From Simiduia sp. 21SJ11W-1 (lineage in GTDB: Bacteria > Pseudomonadota > Gammaproteobacteria > Pseudomonadales > Cellvibrionaceae), in assembly GCF_024138675.1 (NCBI RefSeq), contig NZ_CP090959.1:1643501-1707500 (forward strand): 64,000 nt of DNA, read 5' to 3'. Positions 49,442 to 58,916 of this stretch are shown here, in pieces. The notes under the pieces are model-generated. The model saw only the letters and a program-made list of their open reading frames with translations, was not told the origin of the DNA and did no database searches. How positions within the stretch are numbered: the stretch's first letter is position 1; each line of letters starts with the position of its first letter. The position numbers and the translations under genes are program-made.

Positions 49442-50380
49442 TCAGCGGGCTCCCCGGGTAGCGCGGTTACGGCCGAAGTGTTGTATCAACCAAGGCAACA
49501 GCGGGGTAGAGATTTCCAGGCTGTAAAAGCTTAAACCGAGTTTACGAGCGCTGGCTTCCAGAGATTGGCAGCGCTGGCCAAATGCCCGGCTAATGGCGGC
49601 TGCCTGTGGCGCGTTGAGTTGCAGGCGCTGCGTGCCGTTGCTGATGGCCAGCCGGCTGTCTGCCGGCGGTTGCGCTTCCAGTTGATCGTACAGGTGAATC
49701 AGCAGCACATCATTGTGCCGGCCGATAAGCGACAACTGGCGCTCGGCGGCGGGCGTCCAATCGGAAAAGTCGCTGATAATCGCCAAGGTAGTACCGGGTT
49801 TCAGCGCGCGCGCACACTGGCTTAGCTGGTTGCCAAGGCTCACTTCTTCGGCCAGGCCGAAAGGTTGGGTGAGGGCATGGTTGCAGGTGTGCAGCTGGTT
49901 AATCATGTTGAGCATGGCGTGCTGGCGGCCCTTGGGGCGCAAATCTGTAATGCCGCTTGCATGGGCGAGCATTGCGCCAATGCGATCGCCGGCCTGGCTT
50001 GCCGCCCAGCCCAGCAGGCAGGCCAGGTGCGCGGCGTACACAGATTTAAAACACTGCCGGCTGCCAAAGAACATGCTGGCGCGCTGGTCTACCAACAAAA
50101 ATACCGGTTTTTCCCGCTCTTCACTGTAGAGCTTGGTAAAAGGCTTTTGTGCCCTGGCGGTTACGCGCCAATCGATAGTGCGCACATCATCGCCGGGTTG
50201 GTAGGCCCGAATTTCGGCAAACTCCATGCCGCGCCCACGAAAGTGGGTGCGCCTGGCGCCGTGCAGCAGGCTTTGGCTGCGGGCTTTGGCTGGCAGCGAT
50301 AAGTCCTTCGCCGCCAGCCGGGTTTGCACCAGGGCGCGAAGGTCTGTGTAGGGGCCTTTCGGTTGCAGGAAGTCGTTCAT
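49442..50380 (-). CDS. DUF58 family protein (MoxR-associated)
   Basis: A 312-residue cytosolic protein. The DUF58 signature is GRGMEFAEIRAYQPGDDVRTIDWRVTARAQKP, followed by a VWA-like region (VFLLVDQRASMFFG). DUF58 proteins occur next to MoxR ATPases and contain a degenerate VWA-like fold; they are thought to bind MoxR substrates. Here the DxSxS metal site is DQRAS, a weak form. Its ATG overlaps the moxR stop by one base (TGATG). Confidence 0.88.
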   Translation of the reverse strand: MNDFLQPKGPYTDLRALVQTRLAAKDLSLPAKARSQSLLHGARRTHFRGRGMEFAEIRAYQPGDDVRTIDWRVTARAQKPFTKLYSEEREKPVFLLVDQRASMFFGSRQCFKSVYAAHLACLLGWAASQAGDRIGAMLAHASGITDLRPKGRQHAMLNMINQLHTCNHALTQPFGLAEEVSLGNQLSQCARALKPGTTLAIISDFSDWTPAAERQLSLIGRHNDVLLIHLYDQLEAQPPADSRLAISNGTQRLQLNAPQAAAISRAFGQRCQSLEASARKLGLSFYSLEISTPLLPWLIQHFGRNRATRGAR

Positions 50381-51339
50381 CAGCTAACGGCTACAACGTC
50401 CAACAGCTTTTCTATTACCTGGTCTACATTTACCCCGCTGGCCTCTGCTTCAAAGGTAAGCAGTAAGCGATGGCGCAACACATCGGGCACTAGGGCTTGT
50501 ACGTCTGCGGGGGTCACAAAATCTCGGCCGTTCAGCCAGGCGTGGGTACGCGCAACGCGCTCAAGCGCAAGTGTTGCGCGAGGGCTTGCGCCATATTCCA
50601 GCCACCCGGCCAACTCATTGTTGTACTTGGCCGGGTGGCGGGTGGCATCTATTAAATGCACTATGTAATCCTCAATGGCCTCCGAGACATGCAGCCCCAG
50701 TATTTCCTTGCGCGCGGCCAGCAGCTGGGCCTGGCTAAGCGGCGCCGGCGGCTCGCTTGATTGATTCAAATTTTCTTCGCGCACCAGTTTTAATATGGCC
50801 TTTTCGGCCTCAACCGACGGGTAGCCCACCTTTACGTGCAGCAAGAAGCGATCGAGTTGCGCCTCTGGCAGGGGGTAGGTGCCTTCTTGCTCAATGGGGT
50901 TTTGTGTGGCCATAACCAAAAACAGGGTGGGCAGCGGGTAGGTGTTGCGGCCCACAGTAATTTGGCGCTCGGCCATGGCCTCCAAAAGTGCCGATTGCAC
51001 CTTGGCCGGCGCACGATTGATTTCATCGGCCAGTACCAGGTTGTGAAACACCGGCCCTTGCTGGAACTCAAAGGTGGCGGTTTCTGCGCGGTAGATGTCT
51101 GTGCCGGTGACATCGGCAGGCAGCAAATCGGGAGTGAACTGCACCCGGTGGAAGCTGCCCTCAACACCTTTGGCCAGCTGTTTGATAGCCTTGGTTTTTG
51201 CAAGGCCCGGGGCACCTTCAACCAGCAAGTGGCCATCGGCCAAAAGCGCAATAAGTAGACGTTCAATCAGGTCGTTCTGGCCAACTATTTGGGCATTCAA
51301 CCAGTCTTTCAATTGTGAGACTTGTGCTTGTGTGGTCAT
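50380..51339 (-). CDS. MoxR family AAA+ ATPase
   Basis: A 319-residue ATPase from ATG 51339 (MTTQAQVSQLKDWLNAQ); the frame extends upstream to a TTG at 51366 that is part of a promoter-like TTGACA. Walker A GAPGLAKT lies at 42-49, Walker B is LVLADEINRAP (about 101-111), and sensor 1 is TQNPIEQEGTYPLPEAQLDRF. The C-terminal lid has SPRATLALERVARTHAWLNG. MoxR ATPases act as chaperones for VWA-protein complexes. It is first of the six-gene bat operon and is divergent from gdh2. Confidence 0.92.
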   Translation of the reverse strand: MTTQAQVSQLKDWLNAQIVGQNDLIERLLIALLADGHLLVEGAPGLAKTKAIKQLAKGVEGSFHRVQFTPDLLPADVTGTDIYRAETATFEFQQGPVFHNLVLADEINRAPAKVQSALLEAMAERQITVGRNTYPLPTLFLVMATQNPIEQEGTYPLPEAQLDRFLLHVKVGYPSVEAEKAILKLVREENLNQSSEPPAPLSQAQLLAARKEILGLHVSEAIEDYIVHLIDATRHPAKYNNELAGWLEYGASPRATLALERVARTHAWLNGRDFVTPADVQALVPDVLRHRLLLTFEAEASGVNVDQVIEKLLDVVAVS

Positions 51340-51554
51340 AGGATTGTTGTTCGTTATACCTGTCAAAAAGAAGGATTGCAGTTACTAGACCGAGTCATAG
51401 ACAGCAATATCACGCGTTGGTTCTTTATTTGGGGGCACAATGAGTTGATACAAGGGCTGTTTTTGGTGCGATTGGTCTATGCTTTGTACAGTTCGGCGAC
51501 GTTGGCTACTTTTTGCCCGACAAGAGGGCCCGGTTGAACTGAATAGAGCGTAAA
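51340..51554. promoter_or_regulatory. Divergent intergenic region, moxR and gdh2
   Basis: A 215-bp gap between divergently transcribed moxR and gdh2. On the minus strand TTGACA (51366-51361) lies just upstream of moxR but has only a weak -10 at standard spacing. On the plus strand no convincing -35/-10 pair is seen. Short open frames here have no homology I recognise. Confidence 0.35.
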
Positions 51555-54500
51555 TTGCCTGAAACTACACAAAAGGACGGCAGGCTGCGCTTGCCACTAT
51601 CGGTGCATAACGGAACGCGGGGCGTTCTTCGGAGATATTACGTGGATACAAGTTTGGTTGCGGCTGACAACAAAGACGCGTTTATAAGCCAGCTATCGGC
51701 ACTCATTGAGGAGCGCCTCAGCGGCAAGAAGGCTCAGCAGGTTAAGGCCTTTGCCGTGGAGTACTACGATCAGTTCCCCATAGACGAGCTGGAAGGGCGC
51801 AAGATCAGCGATATCTACGGCGCCGTTTATGGCTGGTGGAATATGATCAACCAGCGGCCGGCGGCACCGGAGCCGAAGGTGCGGGTGTTCAACCCGAGCC
51901 TGGATGAAGATCACTGGCTTTGCCCCCACACGGTGGTGGCCGTTGTACAGAGCGACATGCCATTTTTGGTGGATTCCATTCGCATGGAGCTAAATCGCCG
52001 TGGCATTTCTGTACACACTGTGTACTCCAGCATTCACAATGTTGGCCGCGATGAGGCCATGAAACTCACCGAGATAGTGCCGCGCCATGAAGCAGCCCCT
52101 AAGAAAAAGGGTGTGAGCTTTGGTAAAGAGGCGCTGATTTACTTTGAAATTAACCTGCATACCGATGCCGAAGAAATGGCTGAAATTGTGGCCAGCCTGC
52201 GGGATATTCTACTTGATGTAGACGTGGTTGTGCGCGATTACAAGCCCATGCTGGCAGCCGTTGGGCAGGTAAGTAAAAATTTGGCCAAGGTTCCCGACAG
52301 CGAGCACGTGGTGGATTTGGCAGAGAGCTGTGAATTCGTACGCTGGCTGGCCGATGGCCACTTTACCTTTATGGCCTACTCAGAGTACGAATTTTTTGAT
52401 CAAGACGGCACCCGGGCGCTGCGCGAGGTCACTGATAAACGCCTGGGCCTGTTCCACCGGCACTCTAAAGATACCGGTGCGGTGGTTATCGATGATTTTA
52501 ACGCCGGTATGGCGCGCTTTCATTTAACGCCAAAGGTGTTGGCGTTCTCTAAATCTTCTGTGCGTTCACGGGTGCATCGCCACGCCTATTCAGATTATGT
52601 TGTAGTCAAGCGCTACGACAAAAACGGCAAGGTTGATGGCGAATGCCGGTTTATGGGCCTGTACACTTCTCCCGTGTACACCCTAAGCCCCACTAAAATT
52701 CCACTGATTCGCAAAAAAATCGAGCAGGTAATCGAACGTGCCGATTTAGATCCGCAAAGCCACGACTGTAAAGCCCTAAAACAAACGCTTGAGACTTTCC
52801 CGCGCGATGAGCTATTCCAAAGCAGTGGCTCTGAGCTGTTTGAAACCTCTGTTGGGGTAATGCGCATTAATGAGCGCTACCGCGTAAAGCTGTTTATGCG
52901 CCGCGATCCCTACGGCAAATTTGTAAACGCACTTTTGTATGTGCCGCGCGATATTTTCAGCACAGCCATACGCCTTAAAATTCAGGAGTTAATCAGTAAA
53001 TCCATTAACGCCAAAGAGTGTGAATTCACCACTTATTTTTCCGAATCTATTCTTGCGCGCGTGCACCTGGTGTTTCGGGTAGATCCAAGCAAACCCATTG
53101 AATATGACGTGCGCAAGCTGCAAGAAAAAATTATAGATATCACCCGCACCTGGGAAGATCATCTGCACGCTGCACTGGTAGAAAATCACGGTGAAGAAAA
53201 GGGTGCGCGCTTGTTTAAAAGTTACCAGCACGCCTTTAGCAGCGCCTATCGCGAACACTTCGATGCGCGGGCTGCGGTGTTTGATATTGAAACCATGGGC
53301 AATATCATAGGCCCCGATGCCCTGGGGATGAGCTTTTACCAGCCTGTGGGCGTTGAGAAAAACTCCTTCAGGTTTAAGGTGTTTCAGCGCAACACCACCC
53401 TTGAGTTGTCAGACGGTATTCCGGTGCTTGAGCGCATGGGCATGCGGGTTATTGGCGAGCACCCTTACCGCATTGATGTGGGCGAAGATCGCTATTGGAT
53501 GCACGATTTCGAGCTGGTCTATGACTTGCCAGCCGACATTGACGTGCATTCTGCGCGGCATTTGTTTCAGGAAGCCTTTGCTGCCGTATGGGGCGGACGT
53601 ACCGAAAACGACAGCTTTAACCAGTTGGTGTTAGGGGCATCGCTTGAGTGGCGCGAAGTGGCGATTTTGCGTATTTACGCGCGCTACATGAAGCAGACGA
53701 CCTTTAATTTCAGCCAGACATACATAGCCAATACCCTGGCAAATCACATGGCCATTACCCGCAATTTGGTGGCGATGTTCAAGGCCAAGTTTGATCCGGC
53801 AGAAAACGACGGCTCTGAAACCGCTGTTAGCCGAATTAAACAATTGGAAACCGAGATTCTCACAAGCCTGGATAATGTCGATAACCTCAACGAAGATCGC
53901 ATTATTCGCCGTTATCTGGATATGCTAAACGGTAGCCTGCGCACCAACTTTTTCCAGAAGGGCAGCGATGGTGAGCACAAAGATTACATATCCATCAAGT
54001 TCAGCCCGCGCTCAATTCCAGAAATTCCGGAGCCGCGCCCGCTGTTTGAAATTTTTGTGTACTCGCCCAGAGTAGAAGGTGTGCATTTGCGTGGCGGTGC
54101 AGTTGCGCGCGGTGGTTTGCGTTGGTCTGATCGCTTGCAAGATTATCGCACCGAAGTGTTGGGCCTGGTTAAAGCGCAGCAAGTGAAAAACGCCGTGATT
54201 GTGCCCAACGGCGCCAAGGGCGGGTTTGTTTCCAAGCAGCGCCCCAAGGGCGGCGACCGCGAGGCCATCCAGAAAGAAGGCATTGAATGTTACAAAATAT
54301 TTATTCGCGGCCTTTTGGATGTTACCGATAACCTGATTGATGGCGCCGTGGTGCCACCGAAATCTGTGGTGCGCCACGACAGCGACGACCCCTACCTGGT
54401 AGTGGCCGCTGATAAAGGCACGGCCACCTTCTCTGATATTGCCAACGGCATTTCCAAGGAATACAACCACTGGTTAGGTGATGCCTTTGCCTCGGGCGGA

Positions 54501-56519
54501 AGCCAAGGTTACGACCACAAAGGTATGGGTATTACCGCGCGCGGCGCCTGGGTGGGTGTTAAGCGCCACTTTATGGAGAAGGGGTTAAACACACAAACGA
54601 CGGATTTCACCGTGATTGGTATCGGTGATATGGCAGGCGATGTGTTCGGCAACGGCATGTTGATGTCTGAGCATATTTGCCTGGTGGCGGGCTTTAACCA
54701 TTTACACATTTTTATTGATCCAACGCCGGATTCCGCTAAATCATTTAAAGAGCGCAAGCGGTTATTTGAGTTACCACGCAGCAGTTGGACAGACTACAAC
54801 CAAAAACTCATCTCCAAAGGTGGCGGGATTTTCGAGCGCTCTGCGAAATCTATTCCCATAAGCCCTGAGATGAAAAAAGCTTTCGCTATTAAAGAGGATA
54901 AGCTTACCCCAACAGATTTGATTTCCGCCTTGCTGAAAGCGCCAGTAGATTTGATTTGGAACGGCGGCATTGGCACCTATGTGAAATCAACCCAAGAAAG
55001 CCACGCGCAGGTGGGCGATAAAGCCAACGATGCGCTGCGGGTAAATGGCCGTGATCTGCGCTGTAAGGTGTTTGGTGAGGGCGGCAATCTGGGTATGACC
55101 CAGCTCGGGCGTATTGAGTTTTCGCTGGCCGGCGGTGCCTGTAACACAGACTTTATCGATAACGCCGCCGGTGTTGACTGCTCAGACCACGAAGTAAATA
55201 TCAAGATTTTGCTCAATGAAGTGGTGTCTGGCGGCAATCTCACCGAGAAGCAGCGCAATAGCTTGTTGGGTGAAATGACCGATGATGTGGCCGATTTAGT
55301 GCTCTACAACAACTACCGGCAAACCCAGGCCATTAGTATTGCCCAGTTTCAATCGCGCCAGCGGGTAGGGGAATATCGCCGGTTTATTAATGCCTTGGAG
55401 GCCAGTGGGCGCCTGAATCGTGCGCTTGAGTTTCTACCGCCCGATGATGTTCTGGTAGATCGCCAATCCCAGGGTAAATCGCTCACCCGGCCCGAGCTTT
55501 CTGTGTTGGTGTCTTATGCAAAGGTGCAGCTCAAAGAAGAGCTGGATGTGCCCGCCATCACCGATGATGCCTACATAGCCTCTATTGTGGAAACGGCGTT
55601 TCCCGCCGAGGTGCGCAAGCGTTACAAAGAGCAGGTGTACAGCCACCGCTTGCGCAGTGAAATTATTGCCACCCAGCTTGCTAACGACATGGTTAACATC
55701 ATGGGCATTAATTTTTGTCAGCGGCAGATGGAATCCACCGGCAGCAACCCCGCCGAAGTGGCCAAAGCCTATGTGGCGGCGCGCGATATTTACGAGCTGG
55801 ATGCCTTCTGGCGCGACATTGAAGCGCTCGACTACAAGGTGGATGCCCAGCTGCAACTGGACATCATGAGCCGCATGATGCGACGCATCCGCCGGGCATC
55901 GCGCTGGTTCTTGCGCAACCGTCGCACCAACCTGGATGTGGCCACCGAAGTTAAAGCTTTCCGTGCGCCGCTCACCAAGTTGCGTATTGCGCTGCCCGAC
56001 ATGATTCGCGGCGAACCCAGAAAGCAGTGGGAGGCGGAATCCAGGCGCCTGATTGCCGCCGGCGTACCGGAGCCGGTGGCAGCACGAGCGGCCATTCCCA
56101 TCAACGTGGCGCCAGGTTTGAGTATGGTAGAGGCCGCCGTGCAGTCTAAAACCGATATTCTGCGCGTTGCGGAAATTCAAATGGCCGCCAGCGACTTTTT
56201 GGGGCTGGATTGGTTTGCCGATGAGATCTCTAACGTAAAAGTTGAGAACTACTGGCAATCCATGGCCCGTGAAGCCTTCCTGGATGATCTGGATTCGCAG
56301 CTGCGTTGCATCACGGTTTCGCTGATTCGCTTGCTGGAAAAAGATCAAAGCATTGAAGCGGCCCTGGCCATCTGGGCAGACCGCCACAAGGTGCTGGTGG
56401 ATCGCTGGCGTTCCATGATTGCCGATTTGCGTGGTGCAACTGGCACCGATTACGCCATTTTCTCTGTGGCGTTGCGTGAATTGCTGGATTTGGCACAGGC
56501 GAGTCAGTTCAGCCAATAA
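51555..56519 (+). CDS. Large NAD-dependent glutamate dehydrogenase (GDH2, 180-kDa type)
   Basis: A 1654-residue enzyme starting at TTG 51555 (MPETTQKDGRLRLPL); no in-frame ATG precedes it and the next M is about 97 residues in, so the TTG is plausible although the ribosome site is weak. The N-terminal half has ACT-like regulatory segments. The catalytic core has the sequence GGLRWSDR, KNAVIVPNGAKGGFV, the NAD site and the long C-terminal region. It converts glutamate to 2-oxoglutarate and ammonium with NAD. Such 180-kDa enzymes are known in Pseudomonas, and they allow growth on glutamate, histidine or arginine. It is divergent from moxR. Confidence 0.92.
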   Translation: MPETTQKDGRLRLPLSVHNGTRGVLRRYYVDTSLVAADNKDAFISQLSALIEERLSGKKAQQVKAFAVEYYDQFPIDELEGRKISDIYGAVYGWWNMINQRPAAPEPKVRVFNPSLDEDHWLCPHTVVAVVQSDMPFLVDSIRMELNRRGISVHTVYSSIHNVGRDEAMKLTEIVPRHEAAPKKKGVSFGKEALIYFEINLHTDAEEMAEIVASLRDILLDVDVVVRDYKPMLAAVGQVSKNLAKVPDSEHVVDLAESCEFVRWLADGHFTFMAYSEYEFFDQDGTRALREVTDKRLGLFHRHSKDTGAVVIDDFNAGMARFHLTPKVLAFSKSSVRSRVHRHAYSDYVVVKRYDKNGKVDGECRFMGLYTSPVYTLSPTKIPLIRKKIEQVIERADLDPQSHDCKALKQTLETFPRDELFQSSGSELFETSVGVMRINERYRVKLFMRRDPYGKFVNALLYVPRDIFSTAIRLKIQELISKSINAKECEFTTYFSESILARVHLVFRVDPSKPIEYDVRKLQEKIIDITRTWEDHLHAALVENHGEEKGARLFKSYQHAFSSAYREHFDARAAVFDIETMGNIIGPDALGMSFYQPVGVEKNSFRFKVFQRNTTLELSDGIPVLERMGMRVIGEHPYRIDVGEDRYWMHDFELVYDLPADIDVHSARHLFQEAFAAVWGGRTENDSFNQLVLGASLEWREVAILRIYARYMKQTTFNFSQTYIANTLANHMAITRNLVAMFKAKFDPAENDGSETAVSRIKQLETEILTSLDNVDNLNEDRIIRRYLDMLNGSLRTNFFQKGSDGEHKDYISIKFSPRSIPEIPEPRPLFEIFVYSPRVEGVHLRGGAVARGGLRWSDRLQDYRTEVLGLVKAQQVKNAVIVPNGAKGGFVSKQRPKGGDREAIQKEGIECYKIFIRGLLDVTDNLIDGAVVPPKSVVRHDSDDPYLVVAADKGTATFSDIANGISKEYNHWLGDAFASGGSQGYDHKGMGITARGAWVGVKRHFMEKGLNTQTTDFTVIGIGDMAGDVFGNGMLMSEHICLVAGFNHLHIFIDPTPDSAKSFKERKRLFELPRSSWTDYNQKLISKGGGIFERSAKSIPISPEMKKAFAIKEDKLTPTDLISALLKAPVDLIWNGGIGTYVKSTQESHAQVGDKANDALRVNGRDLRCKVFGEGGNLGMTQLGRIEFSLAGGACNTDFIDNAAGVDCSDHEVNIKILLNEVVSGGNLTEKQRNSLLGEMTDDVADLVLYNNYRQTQAISIAQFQSRQRVGEYRRFINALEASGRLNRALEFLPPDDVLVDRQSQGKSLTRPELSVLVSYAKVQLKEELDVPAITDDAYIASIVETAFPAEVRKRYKEQVYSHRLRSEIIATQLANDMVNIMGINFCQRQMESTGSNPAEVAKAYVAARDIYELDAFWRDIEALDYKVDAQLQLDIMSRMMRRIRRASRWFLRNRRTNLDVATEVKAFRAPLTKLRIALPDMIRGEPRKQWEAESRRLIAAGVPEPVAARAAIPINVAPGLSMVEAAVQSKTDILRVAEIQMAASDFLGLDWFADEISNVKVENYWQSMAREAFLDDLDSQLRCITVSLIRLLEKDQSIEAALAIWADRHKVLVDRWRSMIADLRGATGTDYAIFSVALRELLDLAQASQFSQ

Positions 56520-56522
56520 GCT

Positions 56523-56744
56523 ATGGGCGGCCAGGTTGAGGTGCAGTTAGCCATTAGCCGTGATGAGCTGCTCCGGTTGTACCGGGGCAGCGCGCGGGTG
56601 GTGTCGGCTGTGGCGGTAGATGGCCGCCGCATTCGCTTCCCCGCTGACGCGCTAAGACGCCTGGTGACCGACAAAGGCGTGTATGGGCGTTTTGCCATAG
56701 AGTTTGACGATGCCAACCGATTGATCGCCGTTCGCCCTTTGTAA
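56523..56744 (+). CDS. DUF2835 family protein
   Basis: A 73-residue cytosolic protein starting 3 bases after the gdh2 stop. The core, with ISRDELLRLYRGSARVVSAV, DGRRIRFPADALRRLV and GVYGRFAIEFDDANR, matches DUF2835, a small family of unknown function found in Gammaproteobacteria. It is probably co-transcribed with gdh2. Confidence 0.85.
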   Translation: MGGQVEVQLAISRDELLRLYRGSARVVSAVAVDGRRIRFPADALRRLVTDKGVYGRFAIEFDDANRLIAVRPL

Positions 56745-56833
56745 GCCCCCGTGCGGCATTTGCCTGTACGGGTGCATGGCTGCGCGCTTTCCAGTATCCT
56801 TGCCCGCCAGAACACACCTGATGGGAAGCCTCC

Positions 56834-57856
56834 ATGTACGCCATTGCCAAACCCCTGTTATTTGCCCTTAACCCGGAAACAGCCCACCACTTCTCCCTGG
56901 ATATGCTGGGGGCCTGTGAGCGCTTGAAGCTCTTGGGATTTATGGCGCCTGAAGTACACGGGCGGCCTGTGGAGCTAATGGGGTTAACCTTCCCCAACGC
57001 CGTGGGCTTGGCCGCAGGCCTTGATAAAAATGGCGACTACTTCAATGCGCTGGGGCGTTTGGGCTTTGGCCATGTGGAAATTGGCACCATTACCCCGCGC
57101 CCGCAGCCGGGCAACCCCAAGCCGCGGCTGTTCCGTTTGCCCGAGCAGCAGGCCATCATCAATCGCATGGGTTTTAACAACAAGGGTGTTGATCACCTGG
57201 TACGGCAAGTCAAACGGCGCCGGTTCGACGGCATTTTGGGTATTAACATCGGCAAGAACTTTGACACGCCAGTGGAAAAGGCCTTTGAAGATTACCAAAT
57301 TGCCATGGCCAAGGTTTACCCCTATGCCGATTACATTACGGTAAATATTTCTTCGCCCAATACCCCGGGGCTTAGAAGTTTGCAGTACGGCGAAAGCCTC
57401 AAACAATTGCTGGATGTGGTAAAAGAAGAGCAGGCCAAACAGGCGCAAGTGGTGGGTAAATACGTACCCCTTGCCATTAAGGTTGCGCCAGATCTCACCA
57501 TTGATGAAGCAGAACAGGTGGCGAATGCCATTTGTGGTGCCGAGATGGACGCCGTGATTGCCACCAACACCACGCTTTCACGAGAATTGGTGCAAGGCTG
57601 TGAGCACGCCGATGAGGCAGGCGGGTTGAGTGGCGCGCCAGTGCGCGAAAAGGCCACAGAAATTATTCGCCTGTTAAGTGCAGAGCTTAAAGGGGAGGTG
57701 CCTATTATTGGCGTGGGCGGTATTTGCAGTGGTGAAGATGCCGCGGAGAAAATTCAGGCGGGTGCGTCACTTGTGCAAATGTACAGTGGGTTTATTTATC
57801 GCGGCCCAGAGCTCATTGCCGAAGCCGTAGACGCCATAGATTCCTTGGCAAAATAA
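56834..57856 (+). CDS. pyrD: Dihydroorotate dehydrogenase, quinone-dependent (class 2)
   Basis: A 340-residue FMN enzyme of pyrimidine synthesis. The N-terminal helical extension (about 1-45, [20 protein letters not shown]) that reaches the membrane marks class 2. Catalytic segments are [43 protein letters not shown] with the catalytic Ser, [22 protein letters not shown] and [28 protein letters not shown]. It oxidises dihydroorotate to orotate and passes electrons to ubiquinone. It is monocistronic with a good terminator. Confidence 0.96.
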   Translation: MYAIAKPLLFALNPETAHHFSLDMLGACERLKLLGFMAPEVHGRPVELMGLTFPNAVGLAAGLDKNGDYFNALGRLGFGHVEIGTITPRPQPGNPKPRLFRLPEQQAIINRMGFNNKGVDHLVRQVKRRRFDGILGINIGKNFDTPVEKAFEDYQIAMAKVYPYADYITVNISSPNTPGLRSLQYGESLKQLLDVVKEEQAKQAQVVGKYVPLAIKVAPDLTIDEAEQVANAICGAEMDAVIATNTTLSRELVQGCEHADEAGGLSGAPVREKATEIIRLLSAELKGEVPIIGVGGICSGEDAAEKIQAGASLVQMYSGFIYRGPELIAEAVDAIDSLAK

Positions 57857-57871
57857 CGCGTTTTTTAACGC

Positions 57872-57901
57872 AAAAAAAGGCAGCGCATTGCGCTGCCTTT
57901 T
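57872..57901. terminator. Bidirectional rho-independent terminator
   Basis: GGCAGCGC (57879-57886), loop ATT, GCGCTGCC (57890-57897), with seven A before and TTTT after. It serves pyrD on the plus strand and rmf on the minus strand. Confidence 0.9.
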
Positions 57902-57928
57902 ACTTAGCATAAATGACTTTGCATAAGT

Positions 57929-58138
57929 TTAAGAGGCGAGGTTGCTAAGCTTTTGTGCGCACGCCGCCATATTGTAACCATTCCAATGATCTTCCCGCGC
58001 TTCGCGCCAGCCGCTTAGCCACTCTTGCCGGGCTGCGCCTTGCTGGTGAGGGCAGAGATCGCGGGACCGACCTCTAATTGCTGCCATGTATCCTTTGTTG
58101 AATGCCAATTCGATCTGGTTACGTTTTTGTCTTTTCAT
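57929..58138 (-). CDS. rmf: Ribosome modulation factor
   Basis: A 69-residue basic protein from ATG 58138 (MKRQKRNQIELAFNKGYMAAI); the longer frame upstream is not conserved. RGRSRDLCPHQQGAARQEWL and GWREAREDH closely match E. coli RMF, which dimerises 70S ribosomes into 100S hibernating particles in stationary phase. Compared with E. coli it has a C-terminal extension (about 14 residues, NGYNMAACAQKLSNLAS). Its upstream region holds a UUCG-loop hairpin. It is divergent from rlmKL across a long gap. Confidence 0.92.
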   Translation of the reverse strand: MKRQKRNQIELAFNKGYMAAIRGRSRDLCPHQQGAARQEWLSGWREAREDHWNGYNMAACAQKLSNLAS

Positions 58139-58193
58139 AAATAAAGCACCTTGGCTGTTTACTATTTCAAACTCGTTACCGAACAATGTTGCA

Positions 58194-58207
58194 GTCACCG
58201 AAGTGAC
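58194..58207 (-). repeat. UUCG-tetraloop hairpin upstream of rmf
   Basis: GTCAC (58194-58198), CGAA, GTGAC (58203-58207). On the minus strand it reads GTCAC-TTCG-GTGAC, a C(UUCG)G tetraloop on a 5-bp stem, which is exceptionally stable. It lies 56 bp upstream of the rmf start, so it may be in the rmf leader or mark an operator. Confidence 0.6.
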
Positions 58208-58396
58208 GGCGATTTCAGGCCTCTCAGGTTAGTGTGTGGGATGGATTAGCAATGAATGTCTGGCGCTCCAGCGGGCAGGGCAAGGGCTGTGTTTTTCGCA
58301 GGTTGTTTTGGGCTGTGCAAGTTTACTTTCCTTCTGCCTGTTGCCTAGTTTTACCGGCCAATACCTTGTACGGCCTACCGCATGAGCGTAACGGTA

Positions 58397-58418
58397 GCCG
58401 GCGGGCTCGCCCGCCGGC
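58397..58418. repeat. 10-bp GC-rich hairpin in the rmf-rlmKL gap
   Basis: GCCGGCGGGC (58397-58406), TC, GCCCGCCGGC (58409-58418), a perfect 10-bp inverted repeat. CTACCG/CGGTAG (58375-58380, 58392-58397) abuts it on the left and shares base 58397, and GCACAGG/CCTGTGC (58450-58456, 58465-58471) follows. Confidence 0.75.
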
Positions 58419-58916
58419 CGTGGGTGTGCAAGCATCAAGGCCCGCTGAGGCACAGGGCCATAGGCCTGTGCAGCTGGCTTGTGCTTCATAGTGAACAGCG
58501 TGACTAGCGCACCCTGTATCACCCGGCCCCAATCCCGTTGGTATCCCTACACAGGTATTGAGGATGACTATTTGGGCCAAAGCCTGGGGCTCTGGCGGGT
58601 CCTTAATGAGCGTAGGGCAATTCCAGCAGGTAAGTAAGGTGGAATCGTGCAAAGGCCCCAATGTGTTTTATACCTGCGCTATGCAGGCCAAGCGGGATTT
58701 TACCCGTTACAATAGCGCCCTTTGTGGGCGGATGATCAGTACACCAAAATCGGTTCTGCTTGTGAATGAATAAAATCTTCTATGTTCACAGCCTATTATT
58801 GTTCAAGGCTATATTGTGAAGGTTTTATGATAATTACACCTAAATACTAGCCCAAATATCTGAATTTATGCCGAAATGGGTGCGAATACGCACGTTTTGA
58901 GGTGGGAACTCCCGTT

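Larger units (their letters stand above)
58139..58916. other. Long rmf-rlmKL intergenic region with structured core
   Basis: A 778-bp gap between divergent rmf and rlmKL with no convincing gene; short open frames lack family features. Contents: a GTCAC/GTGAC hairpin (58194-58207, UUCG loop on the minus strand) near rmf; three adjacent inverted repeats at 58375-58471; and just before rlmKL an AT-rich stretch with TATGAT (58826-58831) as a possible -10, lacking a good -35 at standard spacing. It probably holds both promoters and perhaps a non-coding RNA. Confidence 0.5.

Noticed and set aside
51322-51537. 71-residue frame in the moxR-gdh2 gap
   Set aside because: It overlaps the moxR start region and has no recognisable feature; the gap is more likely regulatory.
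55434-56516. 360-residue open frame antisense to gdh2
   Set aside because: A shadow of a GC-rich coding region; no family features, no Shine-Dalgarno, and gdh2 is clearly the real gene.
58229-58773. Open frames of 60-112 residues on both strands in the rmf-rlmKL gap
   Set aside because: No ribosome sites of note, low-likelihood composition and several overlap the GC-rich hairpins; treated as non-coding.
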